A stretch of 12,382 nucleotides of DNA from CAYFPX01 sp964501915 (GCA_964501915.1 CAZCVP010000226.1:1-12382); one strand, 5' to 3'; shown: positions 1 through 8,373, counted from the stretch's first letter. Made by a program: numbers and translations. The notes: generated by a model not told the origin, from the letters alone.

Positions 1-1497
1 GGCCACGTGTCCGAGGCGACGGACTGCGACTACACCGACCCCGCTATCAGTCCGGGCGCCACGGTGGTGTGTGTCGGCGTGGACAAGGACTGCGACGGCT
101 CCAGCGACACCGACGCGGTGGACGCCGGCACCTGGTACGCCGACACCGACGGCGACGGCCACGGGGACGCCGGCAGCACGACGGTCGCCTGCGAGCCGGG
201 CTCCGGCTGGGCGGAGACCGACGGGGACTGCGACGATGGCGACGCCGCGGTGAACCCCGCCGCCACCGAGATCTGCGAGGGCCTGGACAACGACTGCGAC
301 GGCGACGCCGACAGCGACGCCACCGACGCGACCACCTGGTACCTGGACTACGACGAGGACGGCTTCGGCGGCGCGACCGTGAGCACCACCTCGTGCGACG
401 CTCCCACCGGCTACGTCGCCGACGCCACCGACTGCGACGACCTCGACAGCGCCGTGAACCCCGACGGCACCGAGACCTGCAACGCCGTCGACGACGACTG
501 CGACGGCGTCACCGATCCCGACGACAGCGTCGACGCCCCCACCTGGTACGCCGACACCGACGGCGATGGCTACGGCGACGCCAGCGCGAGCAGCACCGCC
601 TGCCTCTCACCCTCCGGCACCGTCGAGGACGACAGCGACTGCGACGACACCAACGGCGACGTCCACCCCGGCGCCACCGAGACCTGCAACGGCCTCGACG
701 ACGACTGCGACGCCGTGGCCGACAACGGCGCCCTGGGGACCGACGCCACCTGCGCCGCCGACGACTGCGCCGCCATCCTGGCCGACGATGCCTCGGCCGC
801 CTCGGACACCTACTACCTGGACAGCGGCAGCGGGGCCTACTCCGCGGTCTGCGACATGACGACGGACGGCGGCGGCTGGACCCTGCTCGGCTCGATCGTC
901 AACGACGGCAGCCGCTCCTGGAACAGCCTCGACGCCTTCACCGATCCCACGACCTGGGGCGATGCTGGCACCTGGGAGAGCGCCGACTACAAGGGGGAGG
1001 CCTGGTACGGCGTCGTCGCCGAGGACTTCCTGGTGCGCACCGAGGAGTACGCCGTGGCCTGGTCAGGGCTGCTGGCCGGCTCGACCTTCGCCGACTGGGT
1101 CTACGCCGAGTACGACACCTCCGGGTGCTCGACCACCTACCTCGGCGGCACACCCGACTACAGCGAGAGCCTGACCACCTCCGAGGTCGCGCTCTTCGAC
1201 GTGATCGTGCGGGCCTGGGACGACAACGCGAGCTGCTTCCCCGACGGCAACGAGAACGCCCTGGTCAGCTTCACCCTGTCGACCTGCTGCTGGACCAACG
1301 GCCTGGGCAACACGCCCAATGGCTACGCGACGTGGGAGGTCTACGACAACTCGATGCTGCTGGCCTCCCAGCTCGTGGCGAGCTCCTGCACGCCGGGCGA
1401 CTACCCGTGCAACGGGGCCGGCTACGAGCACAACTCGAGCTACAACTGCTACGACGAGAGCTGCAAGACCACCTACGGGGCGGTCTGGGTGCGCTGA
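1..1497 (+). CDS. MopE-type metal-binding repeat protein with C-terminal fibrinogen-like domain (5' partial)
   Basis: The reading frame is open from the first base, and neither a signal peptide nor a ribosome site is visible at the GTG at 7. I therefore treat it as the 3' part of a longer secreted protein. It carries the end of one repeat plus three full repeats of about 68 residues (from about 130, 334 and 541). Each repeat has a TWYxDxDxDGxG calcium-type loop, a conserved DCDD.xxVNP segment and a CxxxDxDCDG segment, as in the MopE family. From about 766 the sequence changes to a fibrinogen/intelectin-like domain: an early Cys, then the hallmark CDMTTDGGGWTLL (850-888), aromatic-rich segments and many paired cysteines to the end. 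Known relatives are surface or secreted proteins. Metal binding and glycan or partner recognition are inferred. The stop lies 10 bp from the stop of the converging lipoprotein gene. Confidence 0.85.
   Translation, partial: GHVSEATDCDYTDPAISPGATVVCVGVDKDCDGSSDTDAVDAGTWYADTDGDGHGDAGSTTVACEPGSGWAETDGDCDDGDAAVNPAATEICEGLDNDCDGDADSDATDATTWYLDYDEDGFGGATVSTTSCDAPTGYVADATDCDDLDSAVNPDGTETCNAVDDDCDGVTDPDDSVDAPTWYADTDGDGYGDASASSTACLSPSGTVEDDSDCDDTNGDVHPGATETCNGLDDDCDAVADNGALGTDATCAADDCAAILADDASAASDTYYLDSGSGAYSAVCDMTTDGGGWTLLGSIVNDGSRSWNSLDAFTDPTTWGDAGTWESADYKGEAWYGVVAEDFLVRTEEYAVAWSGLLAGSTFADWVYAEYDTSGCSTTYLGGTPDYSESLTTSEVALFDVIVRAWDDNASCFPDGNENALVSFTLSTCCWTNGLGNTPNGYATWEVYDNSMLLASQLVASSCTPGDYPCNGAGYEHNSSYNCYDESCKTTYGAVWVR
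130..747 (+). repeat. Three tandem ~204-207-bp coding repeats (MopE-type)
   Basis: Units begin at about 130, 334 and 541 and encode TWY-A/L-D followed by an acidic DxDGDGxG loop, DCDD, an NP or HPGATE segment and C-x-x-x-D-x-DCD. The spacing is 68 and 69 residues. A fragment of an earlier unit occupies 1-129, so the array continues to the left of the window. Units differ at many bases, so this is an old repeat and not a recent expansion. Confidence 0.85.
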
Positions 1498-1507
1498 GCC
1501 CGCCCGT

Positions 1508-2611
1508 TCAGATGTCCACCTGGCAGGCCGCGCCGATCACGAGCTGCGTCGCCTGGACGTCCGAGAGCCGGGTCAGGTCGTCGGCGGCCTCCGACTCGCC
1601 GGTCACGGCCGACCAGCCGGCCTGCCACTCGACGATGTCCAGGCCGATCACGGCGCCCAGCGAGGTCGACGGCCCCAGGAAGAGCAGGCCCACGGGGTCG
1701 CCGGCCAGGCACACCGTGTGGCCGTCGGCGTCCAGCTCCAAGAACCAGGTGTAGTCGCCGCTGCCGTCGCCGTCGTCGTAGATGGCCATGCCGATGATGG
1801 CCATGTTGGCTCCCGCCTCGGCCGACGGGAAGCTGAAGTCGGGGCCCGGACCGCTGGTGAGGGCGATCGAGAACGGCCCGTTGGTCAACGAGACGTCGAA
1901 CACCGGGTCGTCGAGGTTCGGCTCCCCGTCGCTGTCCAGGGCGAGCCCCACGACACCCCGAGCACCGGCGCCCCAGGGGGTGTAGGTCCCGGAGAGCGTC
2001 AGGTTCACGTCGAGCAGGCCCCGTCCGACGATGTCGATGCCCTGGCTGGTGGGCTTGAAGCTCGGATCGCCCGCGGTGTCCCCGTCGGCGAAGTGGTGGT
2101 CGACGAGGATCCACCCCTCGGGCCAGTCCTCGGGGACCTCGCCCGTGAGGTAGGCGAGCAGGGCATCGCTGTCCGCTCCCAGCACGGTCTCGGAGCCATC
2201 GGTGAAGGCGCTGTCGGGGGTGGCGTCCACCCAGGCCGTGCCCGCGTAGGTCGCGACCATCAGCCCGGGATGCTCGGTGTCCTCCAGCAGGTGCTCGGTC
2301 GGCGCCGCCTCGGGCAGCGTGAACTCCGCGGTCGTGCTGCCGGCATCGCCAGCCGCCAGGGTGTCGCCCACGTTGAAGGTGTCGCTCTCGTCGTAGACCC
2401 GGACCAGGCCCACGGTCACCGTGCCGCCGTCCTGGGTGTCCGCGGGAGCGGTGAACTCCAGGCCCACCGTCTTGTAGACCGGCTCGGTCTGGGTGTCCGT
2501 GGTGCCCGAGTCGTCGGTGGTCGCTCCGCTGTCGTCGGGGGAAGCGGAGTCGTCGCCACCACCGTTGCAGGCGACCAGGGAGAGGGAGAGGGTCAGGGTC
2601 GAGAGGAGCAT
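1508..2611 (-). CDS. Lipoprotein of unknown function with Asp/Ser/Thr tether
   Basis: This is a 367-residue protein. An ATG 12 bases further upstream (2623) is in frame, but it forms part of ATGGAGG, whose GGAGG lies 5 nt before the ATG at 2611. I therefore take 2611 as the start. Residues 1-15 form a lipoprotein signal ending in the lipobox LVAC, with Cys15 as the lipidation site. A Gly/Asp/Ser/Thr-rich tether follows to about residue 43. The rest is a beta-rich, acidic body with a single Cys pair near the C-terminus (HTVCLAG and GAACQVD), which could form a disulfide. I recognise no family or catalytic motif. It converges on the repeat protein and is divergent from the metalloprotease with a 38-bp gap. 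The role is unknown; exposure at the outer membrane is inferred from the lipobox. Confidence 0.82.
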   Translation of the reverse strand: MLLSTLTLSLSLVACNGGGDDSASPDDSGATTDDSGTTDTQTEPVYKTVGLEFTAPADTQDGGTVTVGLVRVYDESDTFNVGDTLAAGDAGSTTAEFTLPEAAPTEHLLEDTEHPGLMVATYAGTAWVDATPDSAFTDGSETVLGADSDALLAYLTGEVPEDWPEGWILVDHHFADGDTAGDPSFKPTSQGIDIVGRGLLDVNLTLSGTYTPWGAGARGVVGLALDSDGEPNLDDPVFDVSLTNGPFSIALTSGPGPDFSFPSAEAGANMAIIGMAIYDDGDGSGDYTWFLELDADGHTVCLAGDPVGLLFLGPSTSLGAVIGLDIVEWQAGWSAVTGESEAADDLTRLSDVQATQLVIGAACQVDI

Positions 2612-2623
2612 GTGGGCCTCCAT
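2606..2623 (-). promoter_or_regulatory. Start-deciding ribosome binding site for the 1508-2611 lipoprotein
   Basis: On the - strand the sequence reads ATGGAGGCCCACATG. The GGAGG core sits 5 nt from the second ATG (2611). The first ATG (2623) contains part of the site and would add MEAH before the hydrophobic signal. This supports the inner start. Confidence 0.7.
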
Positions 2624-2649
2624 GGGCCCGCTACTCTACCCTCACCTCG
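2612..2649. promoter_or_regulatory. Short divergent intergenic region
   Basis: Only 38 bp separate the lipoprotein start (-) from the metalloprotease start (+), so any promoters for the two genes must overlap or extend into coding sequence. The + side has no Shine-Dalgarno before the ATG at 2650. TACCCT at 2637-2642 lies 7 nt before that ATG, which would fit a -10 element of a leaderless transcript. No convincing -35 is seen. Confidence 0.3.
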
Positions 2650-3549
2650 ATGATCGCTTCGCTCCTGATCTGTGGATGGGCCGCAGCCGCCGAGGTCTCC
2701 GAGCTGGAACAGTGGGCCCAGGACCAGCGCCTGGACACCTGGTGGGAGCGGGTCGAGACGCAGCTCCAGGACCCGGAGCGCCGGGCCCACCTGGTGCACC
2801 AGCTCCAGTTCGAGAGCGCCTGGCAGCGGGCCTTCCGGGACCAGCGACGGCCCGTCGTCCACCTGGTCGACGTGGTCTCCGAAGACGAAGGCTGGCTCGG
2901 ACGCCCCCTGGGGGACGCGGACGTCGACGCGCTGGAGCGGGCCTTGCGGCGCTACACCGGCAGGCGGGTGCGGGTCGAGCTTCGAACGGAGAGCGCGGTC
3001 TACCAGCAGGCCTTCGCCGACCACTTCCGGCCCGTCGCCGGCGGCGTGACCGTCACCGCCACCAGCTACCGCAGCCCGACCCACGACCCGGCGGTACCCA
3101 CGCTGTACACCTTCGCCGCCTGGCGCGACGCCGAGGGGACGCGTGTGCTGGTCTCGGCCTCCGGTGGCCGGGTCGACGAAGGGGCCTGGGTCGGCTCGGC
3201 CGCTCGCCCGATCGACGACACCAACGCCTGGCTCTACGCCCACGAGCTCTTCCACAGCCTCGGCGTGCTGCACCACTACGCCAGCGGCCTCTACCGGAGC
3301 GTCGAGGCCAAGGCGGACGCCGAAGCATTCCTGGTGGGCAGCGACTGCATCATGAGCGCTGGCTACGTGGGTGGCCTGCGCGTGGACCGGGAGGCGCCGA
3401 CCACCGACGCCACGGGCCGTCGAAGGATGGCGGACCTGGCCTGTCCGATCTGTCGCTTCCTGGTCACCGGCGACCACCGCTCGAACCGTCGCTGGTCCAG
3501 GACCTACCGCCGAGAGGCCCTCTGGCTGGCCGAATCCCGAGAAGACTGA
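2650..3549 (+). CDS. Secreted metzincin-type zinc metalloprotease
   Basis: This is a 299-residue protein. It starts with a short signal-like segment (MIASLLICGWAAAA, probable cleavage near residue 14). The zinc-binding signature HELFHSLGVLHH occupies residues 198-209: His198, His202 and His208 are predicted ligands and Glu199 the catalytic base. That is the HExxHxxGxxH metzincin pattern. Met235 in CIMS fits the Met-turn 27 residues after the third His. A CPIC pair (Cys265, Cys268) follows, which recalls the second metal site of archaemetzincins; the spacing is longer and one usual cysteine is replaced by His209. The N-terminal half is an uncharacterised helical/Arg-rich region. The role is probably extracellular or periplasmic proteolysis, with unknown substrate. 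It lies upstream of the serine protease on the same strand, 191 bp apart. The start has no ribosome site. The zinc protease call is firm and the subfamily is not. Confidence 0.83.
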   Translation: MIASLLICGWAAAAEVSELEQWAQDQRLDTWWERVETQLQDPERRAHLVHQLQFESAWQRAFRDQRRPVVHLVDVVSEDEGWLGRPLGDADVDALERALRRYTGRRVRVELRTESAVYQQAFADHFRPVAGGVTVTATSYRSPTHDPAVPTLYTFAAWRDAEGTRVLVSASGGRVDEGAWVGSAARPIDDTNAWLYAHELFHSLGVLHHYASGLYRSVEAKADAEAFLVGSDCIMSAGYVGGLRVDREAPTTDATGRRRMADLACPICRFLVTGDHRSNRRWSRTYRREALWLAESRED

Positions 3550-3740
3550 CCCGGCACACCGTCCCCCTCCGGGCCCATCGTGGCGGCGACGTGTCCCATT
3601 TCGGGCCTCACAGCCCCACTTTACATTTTCCCCATCGGCTCGTAACGACCCCTTTACCTTTTGGATCTCGGGAGGTCCGAATCGAGGTGTAGGTTTTACT
3701 CGCGAGTCCGATGACCCCTTCCACCCCGAGGCCAACAACG
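3550..3740 (+). promoter_or_regulatory. AT-richer upstream region with paired CTTTAC(A/C)TTTT boxes
   Basis: This gap is visibly less GC-rich than its surroundings. It contains CTTTACATTTT at 3619-3629 and CTTTACCTTTT at 3652-3662, 33 bp apart, which is about three helical turns. It also contains the perfect palindrome ACTCGCGAGT at 3698-3707. No consensus sigma-70 promoter with proper spacing is evident, although TTTACA at 3620 resembles a -35. It probably holds the promoter or operator of the serine protease gene. Confidence 0.4.
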
Positions 3741-4913
<1,173 letters not shown>

Positions 4914-4932
4914 TCGCTCGCCGAGACCGTGC

Positions 4933-6966
4933 TCAGACCGCCAGCCCCAGGCGGTCGAGCACGAAGGCGTACTGGAAGGCGAACTCCTCGATGCGGCCAT
5001 AGCGGCCCGAGGAGCCTCCGTGCCCGGCGCCCATCAGGGTCTTGAGCAGCAGGAGGTTGTCGTCGGTCTTCAGAGTGCGGAGCCGGGCGACCCACTTGGC
5101 CGGCTCCCAGTACTGCACCCGCGGGTCGTTGAGGCCCGCCTCCACCAGCATGTGGGGGTAGTCCTGGGCCCTGACGTTGTCGTAGGGGCTGTAGGCCCGG
5201 ATCCAGCGAAACTGCTCCTCGAGCTTCGGGTTGCCCCACTCCTCCCACTCGATGACCGTGAGCGGGATGGTCTCGTCGAGCATCGTGTTCACGACATCGA
5301 CGAAGGGCACCCGGGCGACGACGACGTGGAAGAGATCCGGCCGGAGGTTGGCGACCGCGCCCATCAGCAGGCCCCCGGCTGACCCGCCCTGGGCCACCAG
5401 CCGGTCCGTGGCGGTGTAGCCCTGGGCGACGAGGTGTTCGGCACAGGCGATGTAGTCGCGGAAGGTGTTGACCTTGTGCTCCATCTTGCCGTCCTCGTAC
5501 CAGGCGCGTCCGAGCTCTCCACCGCCGCGGATGTGGGCGATGGCGAAGACCACGCCCCGCTCCAGCAGCGAGAGCCGCAGCGTGGAGAAGCTGGGGTCGT
5601 AGCAGTGGCCATAGCTGCCGTAGCCGGCGAGCCAGAGCGGGTGGCTGCCGTCCAGCACCAGGTCCCGGGCGTGCACGAGGGTGATCGGCACCCGGGTCCC
5701 GTCGCCGGTGGTGGCCCAGGTGCGGGAGGTCTGCCAGCGGGCGCGATCGTAGCCGCCGAGCACCGGGGTCTCCTTGCGCAGCTCGCGCGTCCGCAGGGCC
5801 AGGTCGTAGTCGAAGACGGAGACCGGCGTGACCAGGGAGTCGTAGGTGAAGCGCAGGGTCGTGGTCTCGAACTCGGGGTTGGAGCCGAGGGCCACGGACC
5901 AGGCGGCCTCGTCGAAGCCGACGCGGTGCTCCTCCCAGGTCTCCAGGTCGATGATCGTGAGCTGCGGCAGCCCATGCTCCCGCTCCGAGAGCACGAGGTG
6001 CCCGGCGAAGGCCGTCGCCGAGAGCAGGTGCACGTCCGGGCGATGCGCCTTGACCTCCCGCCAGGCGGTCCGAGACCAGTTCGAGAGCGGGACCGCGAAG
6101 AGCCGGAAGTTCAGCGCGGCCTCGTTGGTGACCACGTAGAGGTGGTCGCCGTGGTGGGTGAGGTCGTACTCGACCCCGTGGGTGCGCGGTGCGACCACGC
6201 GGAAGGCTCCCTGCGGATGGTCCGCCTCCAGGAGGTGGACCTCGGTGGTGATCTTCGACTTGAGGTCCATGGCGACGAAGCGGTTGGACCGGGTCCGGGA
6301 GAGGTAGAGGAAGAAGCGGTCGTCCGTCTCCTCGTAGACCAGCGTGTCCTCGGCCTCGCCCAGGACGTGGCGCCAGGCCTGGTGCGGGCGCTGGGCGGTG
6401 TTGCGCTTGGAGTAGAAGAGGGTGCGGTTGTCGTTGGCCCACTCCAGGGACCAGCCGACGTTGTCGATGCGATCGGGCAGCGTCTCGCCCGTGGACAGGT
6501 CCCGGACGTGGACCACGAACTGCTCGTAGCCGGTCGTGTCGACGGCCCAGGCCAACAGGGTGTGGTCCGGGCTCACCTTGACGGCGTGGACCTTGTAGAA
6601 GCTGTGCCCCTCGGCCTCCTGGTTGGGGTCCAGCAGGACCTGCTCCGCCCCGCCCTCCAGCGGCCTCCTGCAGCGGATGGGGTAGTCCTTGCCCTCTTCG
6701 GTGCGCTGGTAGTAGGAGAAGGGCCCGTGCCGCACCGGCACGGAGAGGTCCGTCTGCTGGATGCGACCGAGGATCTCGTCGTAGAGCGCCTCGCGGAAGT
6801 CGGCGAGGTGAGCCGTGAGCGCCTGGGTGTGCGCGTTCTCGGCTTCGAGATAGGCGAGGGTCTCCGGGTCTTCCCGCTCCCGCAGCCAGTGGTAGGGGTC
6901 CTCCCGGTGTTCGCCGTGCAGCACGGTGGACACGGGTCGGCGCTGAGCGACAGGCGGCTGGGGCAT
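4933..6966 (-). CDS. ptrB: Oligopeptidase B (S9A serine peptidase)
   Basis: This is a 677-residue cytoplasmic peptidase that cuts short peptides after basic residues. The start at 6966 (MPQPPV) has AGGAG 6 nt upstream. An ATG at 6993 would add nine residues that contain this ribosome site. Residues 1 to about 400 form the N-terminal segment and beta-propeller, beginning with an EDPYHWLRERED motif typical of the family. The rest is an alpha/beta hydrolase. The triad is Ser529 in GGSAGG, Asp614 in GLNDPRV and His649 in GAGHGG. The acidic cluster Glu573, Glu575 and Glu576 in IEWEEWGNP matches the glutamates that give basic P1 preference in enterobacterial enzymes. Length and spacing match E. coli PtrB closely. 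There is no signal peptide. It could finish the degradation of peptides released by the secreted proteases nearby, which is inference from context. Confidence 0.95.
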   Translation of the reverse strand: MPQPPVAQRRPVSTVLHGEHREDPYHWLREREDPETLAYLEAENAHTQALTAHLADFREALYDEILGRIQQTDLSVPVRHGPFSYYQRTEEGKDYPIRCRRPLEGGAEQVLLDPNQEAEGHSFYKVHAVKVSPDHTLLAWAVDTTGYEQFVVHVRDLSTGETLPDRIDNVGWSLEWANDNRTLFYSKRNTAQRPHQAWRHVLGEAEDTLVYEETDDRFFLYLSRTRSNRFVAMDLKSKITTEVHLLEADHPQGAFRVVAPRTHGVEYDLTHHGDHLYVVTNEAALNFRLFAVPLSNWSRTAWREVKAHRPDVHLLSATAFAGHLVLSEREHGLPQLTIIDLETWEEHRVGFDEAAWSVALGSNPEFETTTLRFTYDSLVTPVSVFDYDLALRTRELRKETPVLGGYDRARWQTSRTWATTGDGTRVPITLVHARDLVLDGSHPLWLAGYGSYGHCYDPSFSTLRLSLLERGVVFAIAHIRGGGELGRAWYEDGKMEHKVNTFRDYIACAEHLVAQGYTATDRLVAQGGSAGGLLMGAVANLRPDLFHVVVARVPFVDVVNTMLDETIPLTVIEWEEWGNPKLEEQFRWIRAYSPYDNVRAQDYPHMLVEAGLNDPRVQYWEPAKWVARLRTLKTDDNLLLLKTLMGAGHGGSSGRYGRIEEFAFQYAFVLDRLGLAV

Positions 6967-7028
6967 CCGGCTCTCCTCACAGGCTCGTGGCAATTGCCCC
7001 GAGGCATGTCGGCCTAATCTCTCCTTCG
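6967..7028. promoter_or_regulatory. Divergent promoter region between ptrB and the Asp-Thr lipoprotein
   Basis: This 62-bp gap serves two divergent genes. For the + gene, TTGCCC (6994-6999) and TAATCT (7015-7020) are spaced by 15 bp, and TAATCT ends 8 nt before the ATG at 7029. With no Shine-Dalgarno present, this looks like a leaderless start. For ptrB the ribosome site AGGAG is clear, but no promoter is obvious. Confidence 0.35.
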
Positions 7029-7937
7029 ATGCTCGCCCTCCTCCCGCTCCTGCTCGCCTGCACTCCGCCCATCGAGGTGGAGCTGGGTCCGCCCGGCCAC
7101 CCGCCGGACGGCGACATCGACGTCGACACCGACACCAACACCGACACCGACACCGACACCGACACGGCGTGGGGCAGCTACCCGGGGCTGGCCGGCGCCA
7201 TCGGGCGCCTGGAGAAGATCCAGTACCTGGGGAGCTACTGGGAGGGCGGGACCCCGGATGACCGGGGCTTCGCGTCGCTGATGATCATCGACCCGGTCGA
7301 CGCGCACTACTGGGACCTGGAATTCGCGCCGGCCATCGACACCTGCGAGCGGGACTACGTCCCCCCGGTGGATCCGGACCCGCTGGCCAAGGTCCACACT
7401 CCCGACGCCGCGCTCTTCGGCAACGGAGAGAAGAACATCGAGGCCTACCTCACGGACACCCCGTCCTGGCTCAACGACGACGTCGCCCCGACGCTGGTCC
7501 AGCTCGACAGCGCCTACAGCCTCGCGCCCCTGTCCACCGGCGTCTACCCGGCCCTCACGATCAACTCGGGCATCGAGACTCCGCAGAGCCTGGTGCTCCA
7601 GAGCCCCGACCTGGACTCGGATCTGCTGGAGCTGGGCCGCGACGAGCTGCGCTTCGCCTGGAGCGGCGCCGAAGAGGCCGACCGCATCCTGCTCCGGCTG
7701 GCCTACTACGAGACCTCGGTCGACGAGTACACCGAGATCGTCACCTGCCAGGTCACCAACGACGGCAACTTCCAGGTGCCTTCGACCGCGTTCTCGTCCT
7801 TCGGCCGCAACGACTACGTCATCGTCTGGATGACCGCCGCGATGGAGAGCACCGCCGTCATCCCGTTCAACGACTCGGACTTCCGCATGGTCGGCGCCCA
7901 CACCCGGGTCGGGGGGTTCCTGGCCGAGCGGGAGTAG
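7029..7937 (+). CDS. Lipoprotein of unknown function with Asp-Thr repeat tether
   Basis: This is a 302-residue protein. The ATG at 7029 gives MLALLPLLLAC, a very short lipoprotein signal with Cys11 as the acylation site. A GTG at 6987 in frame would place 14 extra polar residues before it and is less likely. Residues about 29-46 are Asp-x repeats, mostly Asp-Thr, forming a tether. The body (about 47-302) is acidic and probably beta-rich. Its C-terminal third (DELRFAWSG, then TCQVTNDGNFQVP) resembles the Ig-like C-terminal parts seen in deltaproteobacterial lipoproteins. I cannot assign a family or a catalytic site. It is transcribed alone and divergently from ptrB, followed directly by a terminator-like hairpin. 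Envelope localisation is inferred from the lipobox. Confidence 0.83.
   Translation: MLALLPLLLACTPPIEVELGPPGHPPDGDIDVDTDTNTDTDTDTDTAWGSYPGLAGAIGRLEKIQYLGSYWEGGTPDDRGFASLMIIDPVDAHYWDLEFAPAIDTCERDYVPPVDPDPLAKVHTPDAALFGNGEKNIEAYLTDTPSWLNDDVAPTLVQLDSAYSLAPLSTGVYPALTINSGIETPQSLVLQSPDLDSDLLELGRDELRFAWSGAEEADRILLRLAYYETSVDEYTEIVTCQVTNDGNFQVPSTAFSSFGRNDYVIVWMTAAMESTAVIPFNDSDFRMVGAHTRVGGFLAERE
7113..7166 (+). repeat. Hexanucleotide GACACC repeat encoding the Asp-Thr tether
   Basis: From 7125 the sequence is nearly pure GACACC, with one AACACC and a final GACACG. It is preceded by GACATCGACGTC. It encodes alternating Asp-Thr in frame. A slippage-prone tract of this kind could change tether length without a frameshift. 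Confidence 0.8.
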
Positions 7938-7945
7938 GAGGGGGA

Positions 7946-7982
7946 GTCGTCGGGACCGAGCGGGCTGAGCCTTCCCGACGGC
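7946..7982 (+). terminator. Terminator-like hairpin after the Asp-Thr lipoprotein
   Basis: CGTCGGGA (7948-7955) pairs with TCCCGACG (7973-7980), extended by a G-U and a G-C pair. The 17-nt loop has its own GGC/GCC. It begins about 8 nt after the stop codon. No T-tract follows, so it may be a processing or Rho-assisted site and not a classical intrinsic terminator. Confidence 0.45.
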
Positions 7983-8002
7983 TGCCATGGGCCCTCTCCC
8001 CG

Positions 8003-8028
8003 CGCGCAGCCCCCTCGAACTTCCGCCT
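8003..8028 (-). repeat. Intergenic 26-bp repeat, copy A
   Basis: On the - strand it begins AGGCGGAAGTTCG, identical to copy B over the first 13 bases. It matches copy B at 20 of 26 positions and copy C at 19 of 26 (counted by hand). Confidence 0.5.
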
Positions 8029-8033
8029 GCCGA

Positions 8034-8059
8034 CACGGAGTCCCACCGAACTTCCGCCT
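8034..8059 (-). repeat. Intergenic 26-bp repeat, copy B
   Basis: This copy lies 31 bp from copy A in the same orientation, and is inverted relative to copy C. It begins AGGCGGAAGTTCG and ends ACTCCGTG. It matches copy C at 21 of 26 positions, with an exact 9-base start and an 8-base end (9 with the next base). Confidence 0.55.
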
Positions 8060-8142
8060 CCGGACGATCCTGGGAGCGCCACAAGCGCCAAGTACCTGGA
8101 ATCTCGTCGGAGGGCCCTCACCACCTGGCGCGGATCCACCCA

Positions 8143-8168
8143 AGGCGGAAGAACGAAGGCACTCCGTG
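8143..8168 (+). repeat. Intergenic 26-bp repeat, copy C (inverted)
   Basis: On the + strand it begins AGGCGGAAGAACG and ends ACTCCGTG. With copy B it forms an inverted repeat enclosing about 83 bp, like the ends of a small non-autonomous element, although no transposase or flanking duplication is visible. Confidence 0.55.
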
Positions 8169-8321
8169 TTGCTCGGCGCTCCGCTCCCCGCCAGGGCGCC
8201 CTCACTGGAGGTGGACGGTGCGGGCCAGGACCTGAGAGCCGGGCCCCGCTTGACGCCGAGCGACTCGACGGGGGCCAGGAGGGTGAGCGGCATGGTGGAC
8301 CGGGCCGCAGGCGGGCGAGAG

Positions 8322-8339
8322 CCCTCCCGCAGCGGAGGG
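8322..8339 (-). terminator. Possible terminator hairpin downstream of the flavin reductase
   Basis: On the - strand CCCTCC and GGAGGG flank a 6-nt loop, 25 nt past the stop codon at 8365. No T-run follows, so support is modest. Confidence 0.35.
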
Positions 8340-8359
8340 ACCGTACGGCATGCCCAACA

Positions 8360-8373
8360 CCCTCCTAGGAGGG
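8360..8373. repeat. Perfect 14-bp palindrome over the flavin reductase stop codon
   Basis: CCCTCCTAGGAGGG is fully symmetric and contains the TAG stop (8365-8367 on the - strand). It shares the CCCTCC/GGAGGG arms with the hairpin at 8322-8339, so alternative pairings are possible. Confidence 0.6.

Larger units (their letters stand above)
7938..8364. other. 427-bp gene-free region with hairpins and a dispersed repeat
   Basis: I find no convincing gene here. The short reading frames are Arg/Pro-rich shadows without ribosome sites. The region holds a hairpin just after the lipoprotein stop (7946-7982), three copies of a ~26-bp repeat (8003-8168), a hairpin (8322-8339) and a palindrome over the flavin reductase stop (8360-8373). 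Both flanking genes end in this region, so it needs no promoter for them. Confidence 0.6.

Noticed and set aside
69..1754. 561-residue open frame on the + strand, Arg-rich
   Set aside because: It is an out-of-frame shadow of the repeat protein. It is almost entirely Arg/Leu/Gly from GC-rich codons read in the wrong phase, and it has no ribosome site or recognisable domain.
3711..3740. Earlier ATG for the serine protease
   Set aside because: It has no Shine-Dalgarno and would put ten polar residues ahead of a complete lipoprotein signal. The ATG at 3741 has GAGG at suitable distance. A leaderless start at 3711 remains a minor possibility.
5434..7017. 527-residue open frame on the + strand opposite ptrB
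   Set aside because: It is antisense to a full-length oligopeptidase B with all catalytic residues. The composition is typical of a shadow frame.
8016..8059. CRISPR-like pair of 13-bp direct repeats spaced by 18 bp
   Set aside because: There are only two direct copies, the repeats are too short, the third copy is inverted and no cas gene is near. It is better described as a dispersed intergenic repeat.
7987..8235. Possible small gene of 82 residues in the gene-free gap
   Set aside because: It has no ribosome site and Arg/Pro-rich wrong-frame composition, and it runs across the repeat copies and hairpins.
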